Shown piece by piece: positions 18,172-27,472 of a stretch of 64,000 nucleotides of DNA. This DNA is from Bacillota bacterium (GTDB lineage: Bacteria > Bacillota > Clostridia > Lachnospirales > Lachnospiraceae), in the NCBI GenBank assembly GCA_023386815.1, contig JAEWIZ010000015.1, positions 186,001-250,000 of the forward strand, written 5' to 3'. The notes under the pieces are model-generated. The model was not told the origin of the DNA. It searched no databases and saw nothing but the letters and a program-made list of their open reading frames with translations. The translations under genes and the position numbers were made by a program. The first letter of the stretch is position 1; each line of letters opens with the position of its first letter.

Positions 18172-19218
18172 TTATACAACTGCAACTACTTTAACTTCCC
18201 GTTCCTTTGACAAATCAAGATAGGTGGCTCCTATGTTGATAACAGGACAAGTAATGTCTTGAGGTGGTACATAAACGATCTCACCTATCTCACCATTACT
18301 AAGTAATACCTTTGTCCCCACATAGTATACTGCCAAATGCTTTAAAAATGCGGAGAGAACAGCTGTATCATAGCTGCTGATCCCTGTTGTTAAAAACATT
18401 TGAAATGACTCAAATGGAGATACTTTCTTTTTATACACCCTATTTTGGGTCATTGCATCATACACATCTGCAACTGCAATAATTTTTGTATACATATTAA
18501 GCTCTTCTGACCTTAGCTGATAAGGATATCCGGAACCATCAATTCTTTCATGGTGCTGCAAAACAGCTTCTAAAATTTCATCACTAATACCATCGATATC
18601 TTTTAACATTTCATATCCAAACCTTGGGTGTTCTTTCATTATTTCGAATTCTTTTGTTGTTAGCTTTCCATTCTTATTGAGAATTTCTATTGGAATTTTC
18701 GTTTTTCCAATATCGTGTAGTAGTCCTGCCTGAACAATCTCTTCGATCGCCTGATCGGGTAGCTTCATCCACTTTGCTGTAAGCATGGAATAAAAAGCAA
18801 CATTAACACAATGGGTATATGTATACTCATCTGCTGACTTTATTTCATTTAGGCACTGAATAATATTACTACTTTGATCAATTTCCTTGAAAATTGTACC
18901 TGATAGTTCCTTTATTACATGATAATCAATGGGGCATCCTAACGATAGTTCATATAAAAATTGTTTTATTGTCATCACTGTATTCTTATATGTTTTTGTT
19001 ACTTGATTTTTAACGACTATCTTTTCTTCTTGTCCCAAAAGCTCTGCTGGATGGTATATCCATACATTAGGTACATCCATTTCAATAAGTTTATTCTTAA
19101 TATACTCATTTATCACTGTACTTTTAGCTACAAGTGTAACCCCATTTTTATTAGATATCTCTTCTGCTAACACATCTCCTGCGTTACAGAAGCTTATTGG
19201 AATACATACTTTACTCAT
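18172..19218 (-). CDS. HD-GYP domain c-di-GMP phosphodiesterase-like protein
   Basis: 348 residues. An N-terminal domain of about 110 residues precedes the HD-GYP domain (about 130-300): YTHCVNVAFYSMLTA, GLLHDIGKTKIPIEILNK, the second His in KEHPRFGYEMLKDI, then LQHHERIDGSGYP, which contains the HHExxDGxGYP form of the GYP motif. These enzymes hydrolyse c-di-GMP to GMP; all visible metal-ligand residues are present. About 60 C-terminal residues form a small beta-rich tail. It is a single gene with GGGTGA before the ATG. With the nearby degenerate GGDEF protein it makes a small c-di-GMP group. Confidence 0.9.
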   Translation of the reverse strand: MSKVCIPISFCNAGDVLAEEISNKNGVTLVAKSTVINEYIKNKLIEMDVPNVWIYHPAELLGQEEKIVVKNQVTKTYKNTVMTIKQFLYELSLGCPIDYHVIKELSGTIFKEIDQSSNIIQCLNEIKSADEYTYTHCVNVAFYSMLTAKWMKLPDQAIEEIVQAGLLHDIGKTKIPIEILNKNGKLTTKEFEIMKEHPRFGYEMLKDIDGISDEILEAVLQHHERIDGSGYPYQLRSEELNMYTKIIAVADVYDAMTQNRVYKKKVSPFESFQMFLTTGISSYDTAVLSAFLKHLAVYYVGTKVLLSNGEIGEIVYVPPQDITCPVINIGATYLDLSKEREVKVVAVV

Positions 19219-19311
19219 AACATCACCCTAGTATCGGTTATTAGATTAACCTTAGTTTTTCATCGTATTTTCCATTTCTTCTGGATCAATTCTCTGCCTC
19301 TATCTATAACA

Positions 19312-19338
19312 AAAAACCCTTGAAATTCAAGGGTTTTT
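19312..19338 (-). terminator. Terminator after tRNA-Gln
   Basis: A perfect hairpin AAAACCCTTGAA with its complement directly follows the tRNA 3' end on the minus strand and runs into TTTTTTG, a textbook intrinsic terminator. Confidence 0.9.
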
Positions 19339-19340
19339 AA

Positions 19341-19412
19341 CAGGGCTACAAGGATTCGAACCTTGAGATGCTGGAGTCAGAGTCCAGTGCCTTACCGTTT
19401 GGCGATAGCCCT
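19341..19412 (-). tRNA. tRNA-Gln (anticodon CUG)
   Basis: 72-nt cloverleaf on the minus strand. The acceptor stem AGGGCTA/TAGCCCT is complete. The anticodon arm is CTGGA-CTCTGAC-TCCAG, giving anticodon CTG for CAG codons. The T arm is CAAGG-TTCGAAT-CCTTG. The CCA end is not encoded. Its own terminator follows immediately. Confidence 0.93.
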
Positions 19413-19665
19413 ATTTTATTTTGTTTTGTGCCCGCTCACGTCAGCCACGAATGATATTATAACAAATAGGCTTGTACATTTCAAGCATAATTTTCAACTT
19501 TTTTCATTTTTTTTAAAATATTTTCATCATATTGATTTTTTACCCTTTTTATGCTCTTTCTCGCCTTACTACATACTTATTATAATCCTAATAGCTGAGC
19601 CTTATTCCATAAAGAAGGGTTATCACTTATTGATACAGACTCAGCTACGGATTTCATGAACGACA

Positions 19666-20847
19666 TTAATGCTCCTCGGCAATAAAGCTATTTTCCACAG
19701 TAATAATACATTGGTGCCTTGAATCTTCCTTACGCAGCTCCTCCACAATACTGGAGAGAAGTTTTTGTTTCATGTCCTTTGTATAAGAGTATGGTATTAC
19801 CAGATCAAAGATCAGATTAATCTGATGCTCACCGTTAACAAGTCGAAAATCATGGATGGTAGCCTTTGGCTCCAACCCTTTGATAACCTCTAATACCATA
19901 CCCTTTTTAAGATCTACCATTTCATTATTCACTTCGATGGGATCCATATGGATAACCAGGAAAATATCTGTCTGCATGAGAACCTCCCGTTCAATCCGGT
20001 CGATTGTTTCATGAGCTGTCTCAAAATTAATATTATTGGGCACCTCAGCGTGAATTGTTGCCATTCGCTGAGTAGGGCCATAGTTATGAATAATCAAATC
20101 ATGGGTACCAACGATCCCTTCATAACTTTGTACCATCCTTGTGACTTTTTCATACAAATCTCGGTCAATTGCTTCCCCCAACAGAGGCTCCAGCGTATCC
20201 TTCGCAATATTAAAGCCAGCCAGCATAACGAATATCGATACCAAAAGTCCTATATATCCATCAATATTAAGTCCAGTTGCTCCCGAAATAATGGCTGAAA
20301 TTATCGTAGCAGAGGTAACAATAACATCATTTCTAGCATCTGCCGAAGTTGCTATCATCACAGTTGAATTTATTCTTTTACCTAACTTTCGATTAAAAAG
20401 CATCAGCCATATCTTCAAAAGAACTGATACACATAAGAAAATAATCAGTATCAGATTAAATTCCAGTGCCTCCGGATGAAGAACCTTATCTATTGCACTT
20501 TTAAATAAGGTGAACCCAACCTGCAATATTAAAAAGGCTACTGCCAGTGCTGAAAGGTATTCAAACCTTCCATGGCCAAAGGGATGCTCCTTATCCGCAG
20601 GTCTTTCGGCTAGTTTCACACCGATAAAACTTATAATGGAAGACGCCGCATCAGATAAGTTATTAAAGGCATCTGCCATAATTGAAATACTATTGATAGC
20701 AATACCAATTACCATCTTAACTGCAAATAAAGCAATATTACAGCAGATTCCAACGATACTTGATAAAATACCATAGCTGGTTCTCACCTTACGATTTTCC
20801 ACATTTTTATAATCCTTAACAAATAGCTTAACTAAAAATTCCGTCAA
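19666..20847 (-). CDS. Cation diffusion facilitator (CDF) family metal transporter
   Basis: 393 residues with six predicted membrane helices in the first 210, exporting divalent metals (Zn, Mn, Fe or Co) by proton antiport. Metal-site residues are visible in TM2 (MADAFNNLSDAAS) and TM5 (ATSADARNDVIVTSA); the loop EHPFGHGRFEYL is diagnostic. The cytoplasmic part is longer than normal, with two ferredoxin-like segments (one with HDLIIHNYGP, one with IHDFRLVNGEH), a form found in Firmicutes MneP-type manganese exporters. The start is TTG, about 10 nt after AAGGAG. Mn is a reasonable guess, not shown. Confidence 0.9.
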   Translation of the reverse strand: MTEFLVKLFVKDYKNVENRKVRTSYGILSSIVGICCNIALFAVKMVIGIAINSISIMADAFNNLSDAASSIISFIGVKLAERPADKEHPFGHGRFEYLSALAVAFLILQVGFTLFKSAIDKVLHPEALEFNLILIIFLCVSVLLKIWLMLFNRKLGKRINSTVMIATSADARNDVIVTSATIISAIISGATGLNIDGYIGLLVSIFVMLAGFNIAKDTLEPLLGEAIDRDLYEKVTRMVQSYEGIVGTHDLIIHNYGPTQRMATIHAEVPNNINFETAHETIDRIEREVLMQTDIFLVIHMDPIEVNNEMVDLKKGMVLEVIKGLEPKATIHDFRLVNGEHQINLIFDLVIPYSYTKDMKQKLLSSIVEELRKEDSRHQCIITVENSFIAEEH

Positions 20848-21143
20848 TTATTGAATACTCCTTCCCGCTTTGTCAGATTCTACTTTTCTTTCGTTCTTGA
20901 TCCTCTATGCCAAAGGGTAAATATTGGCATAAGCTCATTTTAACATAATCTAAAAACAAATCAACGTCAAAGTAAAAAGATATTAGTTCATAAAACTTTG
21001 CGTAATAGAAATAGAAGTTGTGTATTACATTATCTTGATTGTAACGAATATTTTTAAAATCAACAGCAGGATCCCCTTGTTTTGGGTCGAAATATATAGC
21101 ATAATAGTATTATATATTATACCTAATGCAGGAGGCAAAATTT

Positions 21144-22991
21144 ATGATATCTAGGATCCTCCATTTCCGAAGAAAACTACAATTTCATAGTACACCCTTG
21201 TTTTTAATAGATCTCTTTTATAATCTAATACTGATTCTGCTCATAATACCTCTGTTTAATGCAGCCTTCAAGCTTGTATTAATGATTTCCAAGCAAAGTT
21301 ATATTACGTCACAGAATATTACTCGCTTTTTGAGATCCCCCTCTACTTGGATCTTTCTTTTGCTGCTACTCATTATGATAGCACTTTTTCTTTTCACAAA
21401 AGTATCCTCGCTAACTTATTATTGCAATACGGAAGGCTTATTAAAACGCCAGCAGCTATATCAGGTTCTTACTTTTGGATTAAAAAATGTTTACAACAAT
21501 ATAAGAAAGGGCAATCTTGCGCTTTTACTGTTTACCTTGCCTTTTTATGTTTATACCTGCCTTCCTTTAATCCTAGGGGTTATCATACATTTTGATATCA
21601 GTAATATAAGAGGTTCTCAGGAACTTATTTTTAAGTATGCTCTGATTGCTGGATTTTCACTTGTTAGTCTTGTTTCTTTACCAGGAGTTTTTGCACTGAA
21701 TTATTGCATTAAGAATGGTAGTCGATTTTATGAAGGGATACAAAAGGTAAAAATCGCTTTAAAGGGTAACTATAAGAAGATTATCGTATCTTATATCAAG
21801 AGTAATATCATTATTTTTATTACTTATCATTTATTTTACTATTCCCTCCTATTCCTGGTCTCTTTTTCAGTATATTTATTTTCTGCAAGAGTTTTAGCAG
21901 TAGCAGTTTTCCTTTCGAGTTACCCAGTAATCAATCTGTATGCCACCTTATTTTTTAGCATGATTACTTTCATATACAATATAAACTTAAGTACCTCTCA
22001 ATTTCATACTTATATGGAGATATCGGCTGATCATACATTAAATGAGCTAATCATTAATTCCAGACCCCGTCAGTCCAGAACTAAAAAAGAACTTATCATT
22101 CTTAACACGACGATTAGTTGTTTAATTTTAGCCAGTATATTAAATTTCTACTTAACGATTCATAATAGTTCTCTTGCCATTAGTGATGCCTTCCAGGGAA
22201 CTCAGATTTCATCCCATCGCGGAAACTCTCATATTGCACCGGAAAATACGATTCCAGCATTGGAGCAAGCCATTATCGCTGAATCTGACTATGCCGAAAT
22301 CGATATAAGACAGACTAAGGATCAAATTCTGGTTTTAATGCATGATTCAAACCTGAAACGAACTTCGGGGTTCAATCAATATCTCAGTAATATGACTTAT
22401 GCCCAATTAAATGAATTGGATGTGGGTTCTTGGTTTGGTAAAGATTTTCTCAATACAAAAATTCCAACTTTGGAGGAAGCCTTAGAATATTGTAAGGGAA
22501 GAATCAATTTAAATATAGAGCTGAAGGTAAACGGAACTGAGCAAGATGTGGAGCAGCAGCTGGTCGACCTAATTGTCCAATATAATTATGAGGATCAATG
22601 TGTCATCTCCTCAGCCAAATATGCCTCCCTGATTAAGATAAAAGAAATAAACCCAAACATTAAGACCGGATATATCCTTTCTGCAGTTTATGGCAATTTC
22701 TATAGTACAGAATATATTGACTTTTTTAGCATCCGTTCAAATTATATTAATAAAAGTGTAGTGGATAATGTGCATGCAGCTGGTAAGGAAATCTACGCTT
22801 GGACGGTCAATAGCACTAGCGAGCTGCTACGCATGAAGTCCCTGGGTGTGGATTGCATTATCACAGATAATCCAATTCATGCACGAGAAATCATTTATCG
22901 CGATAACACAAGTGCTACCTTTATCCAGTTAATTAAACAAATGTTCAACAATCGTTCTAGTTATCATACAACACAATTAATAAAATATTGA
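21144..22991 (+). CDS. Membrane-anchored glycerophosphodiester phosphodiesterase
   Basis: 615 residues. The first 350 hold about eight hydrophobic segments (membrane GDPD-associated domain). The C-terminal 250 are a GDPD TIM barrel: SSHRGNSHIAPENTIPALEQ, YAEIDIRQTKDQILVLMHD, NLKRTSG and NLNIELKV give the catalytic His pair and metal-binding Glu/Asp. It cleaves glycerophosphodiesters, likely at the outer membrane face on lipid headgroups or teichoic-acid-type glycerol phosphates. AGGAGG lies 8 nt before the ATG at 21144, which is preferred over an ATG at 21126. A single gene ending in a strong bidirectional hairpin. Confidence 0.9.
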   Translation: MISRILHFRRKLQFHSTPLFLIDLFYNLILILLIIPLFNAAFKLVLMISKQSYITSQNITRFLRSPSTWIFLLLLLIMIALFLFTKVSSLTYYCNTEGLLKRQQLYQVLTFGLKNVYNNIRKGNLALLLFTLPFYVYTCLPLILGVIIHFDISNIRGSQELIFKYALIAGFSLVSLVSLPGVFALNYCIKNGSRFYEGIQKVKIALKGNYKKIIVSYIKSNIIIFITYHLFYYSLLFLVSFSVYLFSARVLAVAVFLSSYPVINLYATLFFSMITFIYNINLSTSQFHTYMEISADHTLNELIINSRPRQSRTKKELIILNTTISCLILASILNFYLTIHNSSLAISDAFQGTQISSHRGNSHIAPENTIPALEQAIIAESDYAEIDIRQTKDQILVLMHDSNLKRTSGFNQYLSNMTYAQLNELDVGSWFGKDFLNTKIPTLEEALEYCKGRINLNIELKVNGTEQDVEQQLVDLIVQYNYEDQCVISSAKYASLIKIKEINPNIKTGYILSAVYGNFYSTEYIDFFSIRSNYINKSVVDNVHAAGKEIYAWTVNSTSELLRMKSLGVDCIITDNPIHAREIIYRDNTSATFIQLIKQMFNNRSSYHTTQLIKY

Positions 22992-22994
22992 TAT

Positions 22995-23057
22995 AAAGAA
23001 AGTGCTGTTTCAAAAGTAAGAGAATTTGTAGTTCTTCTTTTGAAACAGCACTTTCTT
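22995..23057. terminator. Bidirectional terminator between GDPD and alcohol dehydrogenase genes
   Basis: A perfect stem of about 21 bp, beginning AAGAAAGTGCTGTTTC, closes a 20-nt loop between convergent genes. T-runs are present on both outgoing sides. Confidence 0.85.
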
Positions 23058-24227
23058 TTATAATGCCAGGCGATAAATTTGTTCTGCTTCCCAGCTTGAT
23101 ATCTTCATAAAGCTTCCGATTGCGTATTGTTCACCAATGCCAAGCTTTTTCACCATCTCCGGAATATCCTCTTCCTTTGCCCCAAGCTCGCTAAAAGTTA
23201 TTGGCATGCCAATTGAGGTTAAGAACTGCTTAAAGCGCTGTATTCCTTTTCGTGCGGTTTCCTCCGGATTAGCAAAATTCATATCAACGCCCCAAACTCT
23301 AACAGCAAGTTGAGCAAAGCGATTGATGTCATGTTTTAATACGTAGGTCATCCAGGCCGGAAAGATTACTGCAAGGCCGGCACCGTGTGCAACGTCATAC
23401 AGGGCAGATAACTCATGCTCTAATACATGGCTTGTCCAATCCTGCTCTCGTCCAACTCCTACCAAGTTATTATGGGCTACCATTCCTGCCCACATAATAT
23501 TTGCTCGGGCTTCATAATTATTTGGATCTTCAATTACTCTTGGAACCTCTTTTACCATGGTTAGCAGGATTGCTTCACATAAGCGATCAGTAACCTCTAC
23601 TTCCTTTGTATTGGTAAAATACCGTTCAAATACATGAGCCATTATATCAGTTGCTCCTGCTGCCGTCTGATATGCAGGTAAGGTCTGGGTCAGTTCTGGA
23701 TTCAGGATAGAGAAAACGGGTCTTATAGCTTCTCCGCTGGCGCCTCGTTTCAACATTCCTTTTTCTAAGGTTATAACCGAATCACCGGAGCCTTCGCTTC
23801 CTGCTGCAGCGATGGTTAAGATCGTACCTACCTTTAACGCCTGCTCAATGGGTTTACCTTCGTAAAAATCCCAAAAGTCCCCTTCATATACAGCTCCGGC
23901 TGCAATTGCCTTTGCAGAATCGATGGCACTTCCTCCGCCTACTGCCAGAACAAAATCAATCCCTTCCTTTCTGCAGATATCGATACCTTCATACACCAAG
24001 CCACTTCTTGGATTTGGTAATACACCCCCGAGTTCAATATACTCTATCTTCTCCTCCTCCAAAGAGGCTTTTACTTTATCTAATAAACCAGAACGAACAA
24101 CCGAGCCTCCTCCGTAATGGATTAGTACCTTTGTTCCTCCAAAACGTTTCACATAATGTCCAGCGTCTTTCTCTGTATTCTTGCCAAAGGCGAAATAGGT
24201 GGGACTATAAAAAGTAAAATTCTTCAT
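23058..24227 (-). CDS. Iron-containing alcohol dehydrogenase (butanol dehydrogenase type)
   Basis: 389 residues, matching clostridial NAD(P)H-dependent BdhA/YqhD-like enzymes. FYSPTYFAFGKNTEKDAG opens the protein, AVGGGSAIDSAKAIA binds the nucleotide, and the metal ligands come from TDIMAHVFERYF and LEHELSALYDVAHGAGLAV. The likely role is reduction of aldehydes to alcohols at the end of fermentation. The gene is monocistronic, with GGAAAT upstream of the ATG. Cofactor preference cannot be read with confidence. Confidence 0.93.
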   Translation of the reverse strand: MKNFTFYSPTYFAFGKNTEKDAGHYVKRFGGTKVLIHYGGGSVVRSGLLDKVKASLEEEKIEYIELGGVLPNPRSGLVYEGIDICRKEGIDFVLAVGGGSAIDSAKAIAAGAVYEGDFWDFYEGKPIEQALKVGTILTIAAAGSEGSGDSVITLEKGMLKRGASGEAIRPVFSILNPELTQTLPAYQTAAGATDIMAHVFERYFTNTKEVEVTDRLCEAILLTMVKEVPRVIEDPNNYEARANIMWAGMVAHNNLVGVGREQDWTSHVLEHELSALYDVAHGAGLAVIFPAWMTYVLKHDINRFAQLAVRVWGVDMNFANPEETARKGIQRFKQFLTSIGMPITFSELGAKEEDIPEMVKKLGIGEQYAIGSFMKISSWEAEQIYRLAL

Positions 24228-24425
24228 ACTGATTTTATTTCCTTTCTTTATGTGTATTTTAATTATTTATAATTGTAATAAAACTATACCTCTATTTTAG
24301 CTGATATCGGAATATTTTGCTACGATAATCTTTTATATTTTAACCTTTTTTCTCAACAGGAATATACTCCATATTGTGTCCCTGCTACTGATAATTAGAA
24401 CCTGATTAAAAGCATATTAAATAAG

Positions 24426-24494
24426 TGTCAGCTCTGTTGACATTACAACAGGATACCGTTATATTGAAAGAAAAGCGGGGTGTCAAACTTGACA
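24426..24494 (+). promoter_or_regulatory. Promoter and repeated operator-like motif of the YbjQ-family gene
   Basis: TTGACA (24437-24442) and TATATT (24460-24465) are 17 nt apart. TGTCA-n7-TGACA (24426-24442) overlaps the -35 box, and TGTCAA-AC-TTGACA (24481-24494) lies just downstream of the predicted start point. Each inverted repeat runs into a direct repeat, TTGACATTACaACA and TTGACATTACcACA. Two similar sites around the start point suggest a repressor. Confidence 0.6.
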
Positions 24495-24522
24495 TTACCA
24501 CACATATTATGGAGGTCAATTT

Positions 24523-24843
24523 ATGATAATTACAACAACCCCTTCCGTTGAAGGAAGGCAGATTACTGACTATCTTGGAGTAGTATTTGGAGAAGTAATC
24601 TCCGGTGTTAATTTTATTAAGGATTTTACCGCCGGTTTATCCAACTTTTTTGGCGGACGTTCCGGAACCTATGAGGAAGAGCTTATTAATGCCAGAGAAC
24701 AGGCTTTACAGGAGATGCAGCAAAGAGCATATCAAATGGGAGCAGATGCCGTTGTTGGGGTCGATGTAGATTATGAGGTACTGGGAGCAGATAATGGAAT
24801 GCTTATGGTGACTGTTTCCGGTACGGCAGTAAGAATTAGATAA
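24523..24843 (+). CDS. YbjQ / UPF0145 family protein
   Basis: 106 residues, full length for this small family of putative heavy-metal-binding pentameric proteins of unknown function. The pattern matches: TTTPSVEGRQITDYLGVVFG at the start, EELINAREQALQEMQQRA in the helix, then MGADAVVGVDVDYEVLG and a closing beta strand. TGGAGG stands 8 nt before the ATG. The gene has its own promoter and terminator. Confidence 0.9.
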   Translation: MIITTTPSVEGRQITDYLGVVFGEVISGVNFIKDFTAGLSNFFGGRSGTYEEELINAREQALQEMQQRAYQMGADAVVGVDVDYEVLGADNGMLMVTVSGTAVRIR

Positions 24844-24885
24844 CCTGATTAAGTGAACCCAGTAGAATTGCTAATATAACAAAGT

Positions 24886-24940
24886 AAAAAAGTAGCTGTG
24901 TAGTCCCCCTTATTTGAAGGTTGACATGCAGCTACTTTTT
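24886..24940 (+). terminator. Terminator after the YbjQ-family gene
   Basis: A 12-bp stem (AAAAAGTAGCTG and complement) with a 31-nt loop is followed by ATTTTTATT. It also faces the convergent CPBP gene. Confidence 0.7.
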
Positions 24941-24997
24941 ATTTTTATTCATTTCTATTTTCCACTTTTCAATCGTTTGTTTTTGTATCTATCTAAA

Positions 24998-25990
24998 TTA
25001 GCTTATGGTCACATAGATAATTATAATGAAACAGCTCAAAAAATATAGTATCATACCTGGGTTTAAGAAGAAGAAAGATGTCTTCATAACCGGCTGATAT
25101 TTTTCTAACTTTATCTTTCTGAAATTTAGAATCAAAAAAACAACTCCAAGTGTTATAGCGATAATAATCCACAGAAAGATTAAACCAATAAAAATAAATT
25201 TGCTATTGGTAAGAACTGGTGCCATAATGGAGGACATAAAATTAATCATCATATGAAGCAAGATAGAATACTTAATGGTATTCGTTTTTAATACTACATA
25301 GGCAAAGATAAAGCCTAGCACCGCTGCATAAAAGAATTGAGACAGGTTCATATGGAATAATCCAAAGGCAATGCCTGTAATAAGTATTGCCGGTATTTCA
25401 CCAAAACGCCGTACCTTGTCAAGCAGCAGCTTTCTAAAAATCAATTCCTCAATGATCGGAGCAATAATTGCTGCATATAGTAAAGTTATAAAAAAATTAC
25501 CGCCTAGTATGGCATCTGCAACAGGATTTACTAACTCCTCACCTTTGATCAGTGATATCAGCACCGTTAATACCGTACTCAATAAGTTTGTAAAATACAT
25601 TGCCATATAACTGATAAAGAATATCATAATAAATCTCGTAGGCCTTAATTTAACTACTTCCCCCTTAGGCGAATCTGGAATTCCACGCATTAAAAGATAA
25701 TAAACCGGAAAACCGATTCCTACGACTGAAATTGCAGTTAAAGCCCAAATGTACCAATTTGTATCAACAATCTGTGGTACTGTACTTCTTGCAAGGATAT
25801 CCAATAAGGTCTGTACCCCAAGAACCACCAGCGATAAAATAAATAAAGCAAAGCCCGCATGACTGATTAACTTTTTGGGAGTTATTCCGATCTCTTGAAA
25901 ATCATTATAGTTTACTTCATTCATTGGATACCCGCTTTTTTCATTGTTTTGCTGATTGTATTCGATATTATCGTGATTATCTTGCTCCAA
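24998..25990 (-). CDS. CPBP-family intramembrane metalloprotease
   Basis: 330 residues, eight or so hydrophobic segments after a hydrophilic N-terminal tail of about 35. The three family motifs are present: EELIFRKLLLDKVRRFG, FGLFHMNLSQF and HMMINF. CPBP (CaaX-like) proteases cut within or near membranes; bacterial substrates are mostly unknown. The start is TTG eight nt after AAAGGGGG. It follows the carboxypeptidase gene by 25 nt, so the two are probably co-transcribed. Confidence 0.88.
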   Translation of the reverse strand: MEQDNHDNIEYNQQNNEKSGYPMNEVNYNDFQEIGITPKKLISHAGFALFILSLVVLGVQTLLDILARSTVPQIVDTNWYIWALTAISVVGIGFPVYYLLMRGIPDSPKGEVVKLRPTRFIMIFFISYMAMYFTNLLSTVLTVLISLIKGEELVNPVADAILGGNFFITLLYAAIIAPIIEELIFRKLLLDKVRRFGEIPAILITGIAFGLFHMNLSQFFYAAVLGFIFAYVVLKTNTIKYSILLHMMINFMSSIMAPVLTNSKFIFIGLIFLWIIIAITLGVVFLILNFRKIKLEKYQPVMKTSFFFLNPGMILYFLSCFIIIIYVTIS

Positions 25991-26015
25991 GCCAAAGTCC
26001 CCCTTTAGTTATCAT

Positions 26016-27227
26016 TTACTCAAGTCCATATTTTAATAGCGTAATAGCGTCTTCCCATCTACCTGCCGAGGTAGAGTCTAAGATAGCGCATACTACCTTA
26101 CGTCCGTCTTCTTCTGCTGCGGCAACTAAGCATCTTCCCGCTAAGGAACTTGTTCCTGTTTTCAATCCAATCGCTTTTGAATAAAATTGGCCGCTGTACT
26201 CTGTTATTAATTTATTCGTACTCTTCCAAGTTACATCTTCCCCACTGATAAAACGGTTTCGTCCTGTACTTTTTTGAGTAATCTCAGTAATAATACTATT
26301 TTTTGCAGCAGCTGCCCCAATTAAACACATATCGTAGGCAGTGGTGTATTGCCCAATAGCATCATAACCATCCGGCGTCTTAAAGCAGGAGTTTTTCACC
26401 CCAAGACTTGCTGCTTCCTCATTCATAAGTTGTACAAACTCCGACACTGCTTGCTCTTTGGTTGCCTCAGGATTATCCAGTGCTTTTCGGCCAACATACA
26501 CCGCAATCGTATATGCAGCGTCGTTACCGGAGGGTAGCAGCATCCCTTCTAATAAATTATGGATTGTAAGAACTTCCCCTTCCTCCAGGTAAGCTCTCGT
26601 TGAATCTGATGCAATCATGGTAATCTCATCACCCACAGCCACCTGTTCGTCCAACTCGCACCAACTTAGAGCCACTAAGCTGGTAAGCAGTTTTGCGGTG
26701 CTTGCAGGAAACTTAGCTTTTACTGCATTTTTGTAATACAATACCTCCAACGTATCAGCATCCATTAAGATTGCAGCTTCCGCATCAATGGATAGACCTG
26801 GATTATCTATATCCAGCGCCGTTTCCAACTGACTATCCAATTTCATATCAGGAATGTAAGACTGGTAGTCCACTAAACTGCTATCGTATATTAATACAGG
26901 AGCTTTCGCAGAACTCAGGGCTGTACTAAAGGTATTTTCATTATCATTTTCTATATCAGTACTTAATTCGTTTAGATTTTCTGAATCCAATTCAGAAGAG
27001 CTATCCTTTGTTGCTTCTACGGAATCTTTTTGTGAATTATCTGAATTAGCAGAATCTACAATCTCTGTTGATGCCTCCGCTAAATCAACGTCATCCTCAT
27101 TACTGTCATCTGTAATATCTTTTGTATAGGTATGGTCTTGTAAAGACAAATAATGTGCACTCATGAATAAGACTGCGGTAACCACTACGGCAAATAGAAA
27201 TAACCCCAGTAAACTCTTCTTGTTCAT
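26016..27227 (-). CDS. D-alanyl-D-alanine carboxypeptidase (PBP5/DacA-like)
   Basis: 403-residue class C low-molecular-mass PBP. An N-terminal hydrophobic anchor (LLGLFLFAVVVTAVLFMSAH) is followed by an acidic Ser/Asp/Glu-rich linker to about residue 95, then the catalytic domain with FPASTAKLLTSL (S-x-x-K), PSGNDAAY (S-x-N) and LKTGTSSLAG (K-T-G). It removes the terminal D-Ala of peptidoglycan stem peptides outside the membrane. It ends soon after the KTG motif, without the usual C-terminal anchor domain, so attachment must be N-terminal. The start at 27227 is the ATG after CGGAG. Confidence 0.92.
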   Translation of the reverse strand: MNKKSLLGLFLFAVVVTAVLFMSAHYLSLQDHTYTKDITDDSNEDDVDLAEASTEIVDSANSDNSQKDSVEATKDSSSELDSENLNELSTDIENDNENTFSTALSSAKAPVLIYDSSLVDYQSYIPDMKLDSQLETALDIDNPGLSIDAEAAILMDADTLEVLYYKNAVKAKFPASTAKLLTSLVALSWCELDEQVAVGDEITMIASDSTRAYLEEGEVLTIHNLLEGMLLPSGNDAAYTIAVYVGRKALDNPEATKEQAVSEFVQLMNEEAASLGVKNSCFKTPDGYDAIGQYTTAYDMCLIGAAAAKNSIITEITQKSTGRNRFISGEDVTWKSTNKLITEYSGQFYSKAIGLKTGTSSLAGRCLVAAAEEDGRKVVCAILDSTSAGRWEDAITLLKYGLE

Positions 27228-27357
27228 CAATTTCTCCGTTCCACCGCCAGATTAGCGGCAATGTTAATCCTAATATTTAAAATACCCCATTTCACCCAAA
27301 TTATGATATAAGGAAAATCATCCCTGGCATAACGCGTTCCGGTTGACATGAGCGAAA

Positions 27358-27387
27358 TGGGGACGTCCAAATCCATTAACGTCCCCA
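27358..27387 (-). terminator. Hairpin after the DUF4097 gene
   Basis: Perfect 9-bp stem TGGGGACGT with its complement, 12-nt loop, about 85 nt past the stop of the DUF4097 gene. The T-run is weak, so the call is moderate. Confidence 0.45.
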
Positions 27388-27472
27388 CTACTTTTCTCTT
27401 ATTTTAATATTTGTATTCAAAGATTGCAACATTTTTCATAACATTTTCTAATATATACGGATAAATGCTCGG

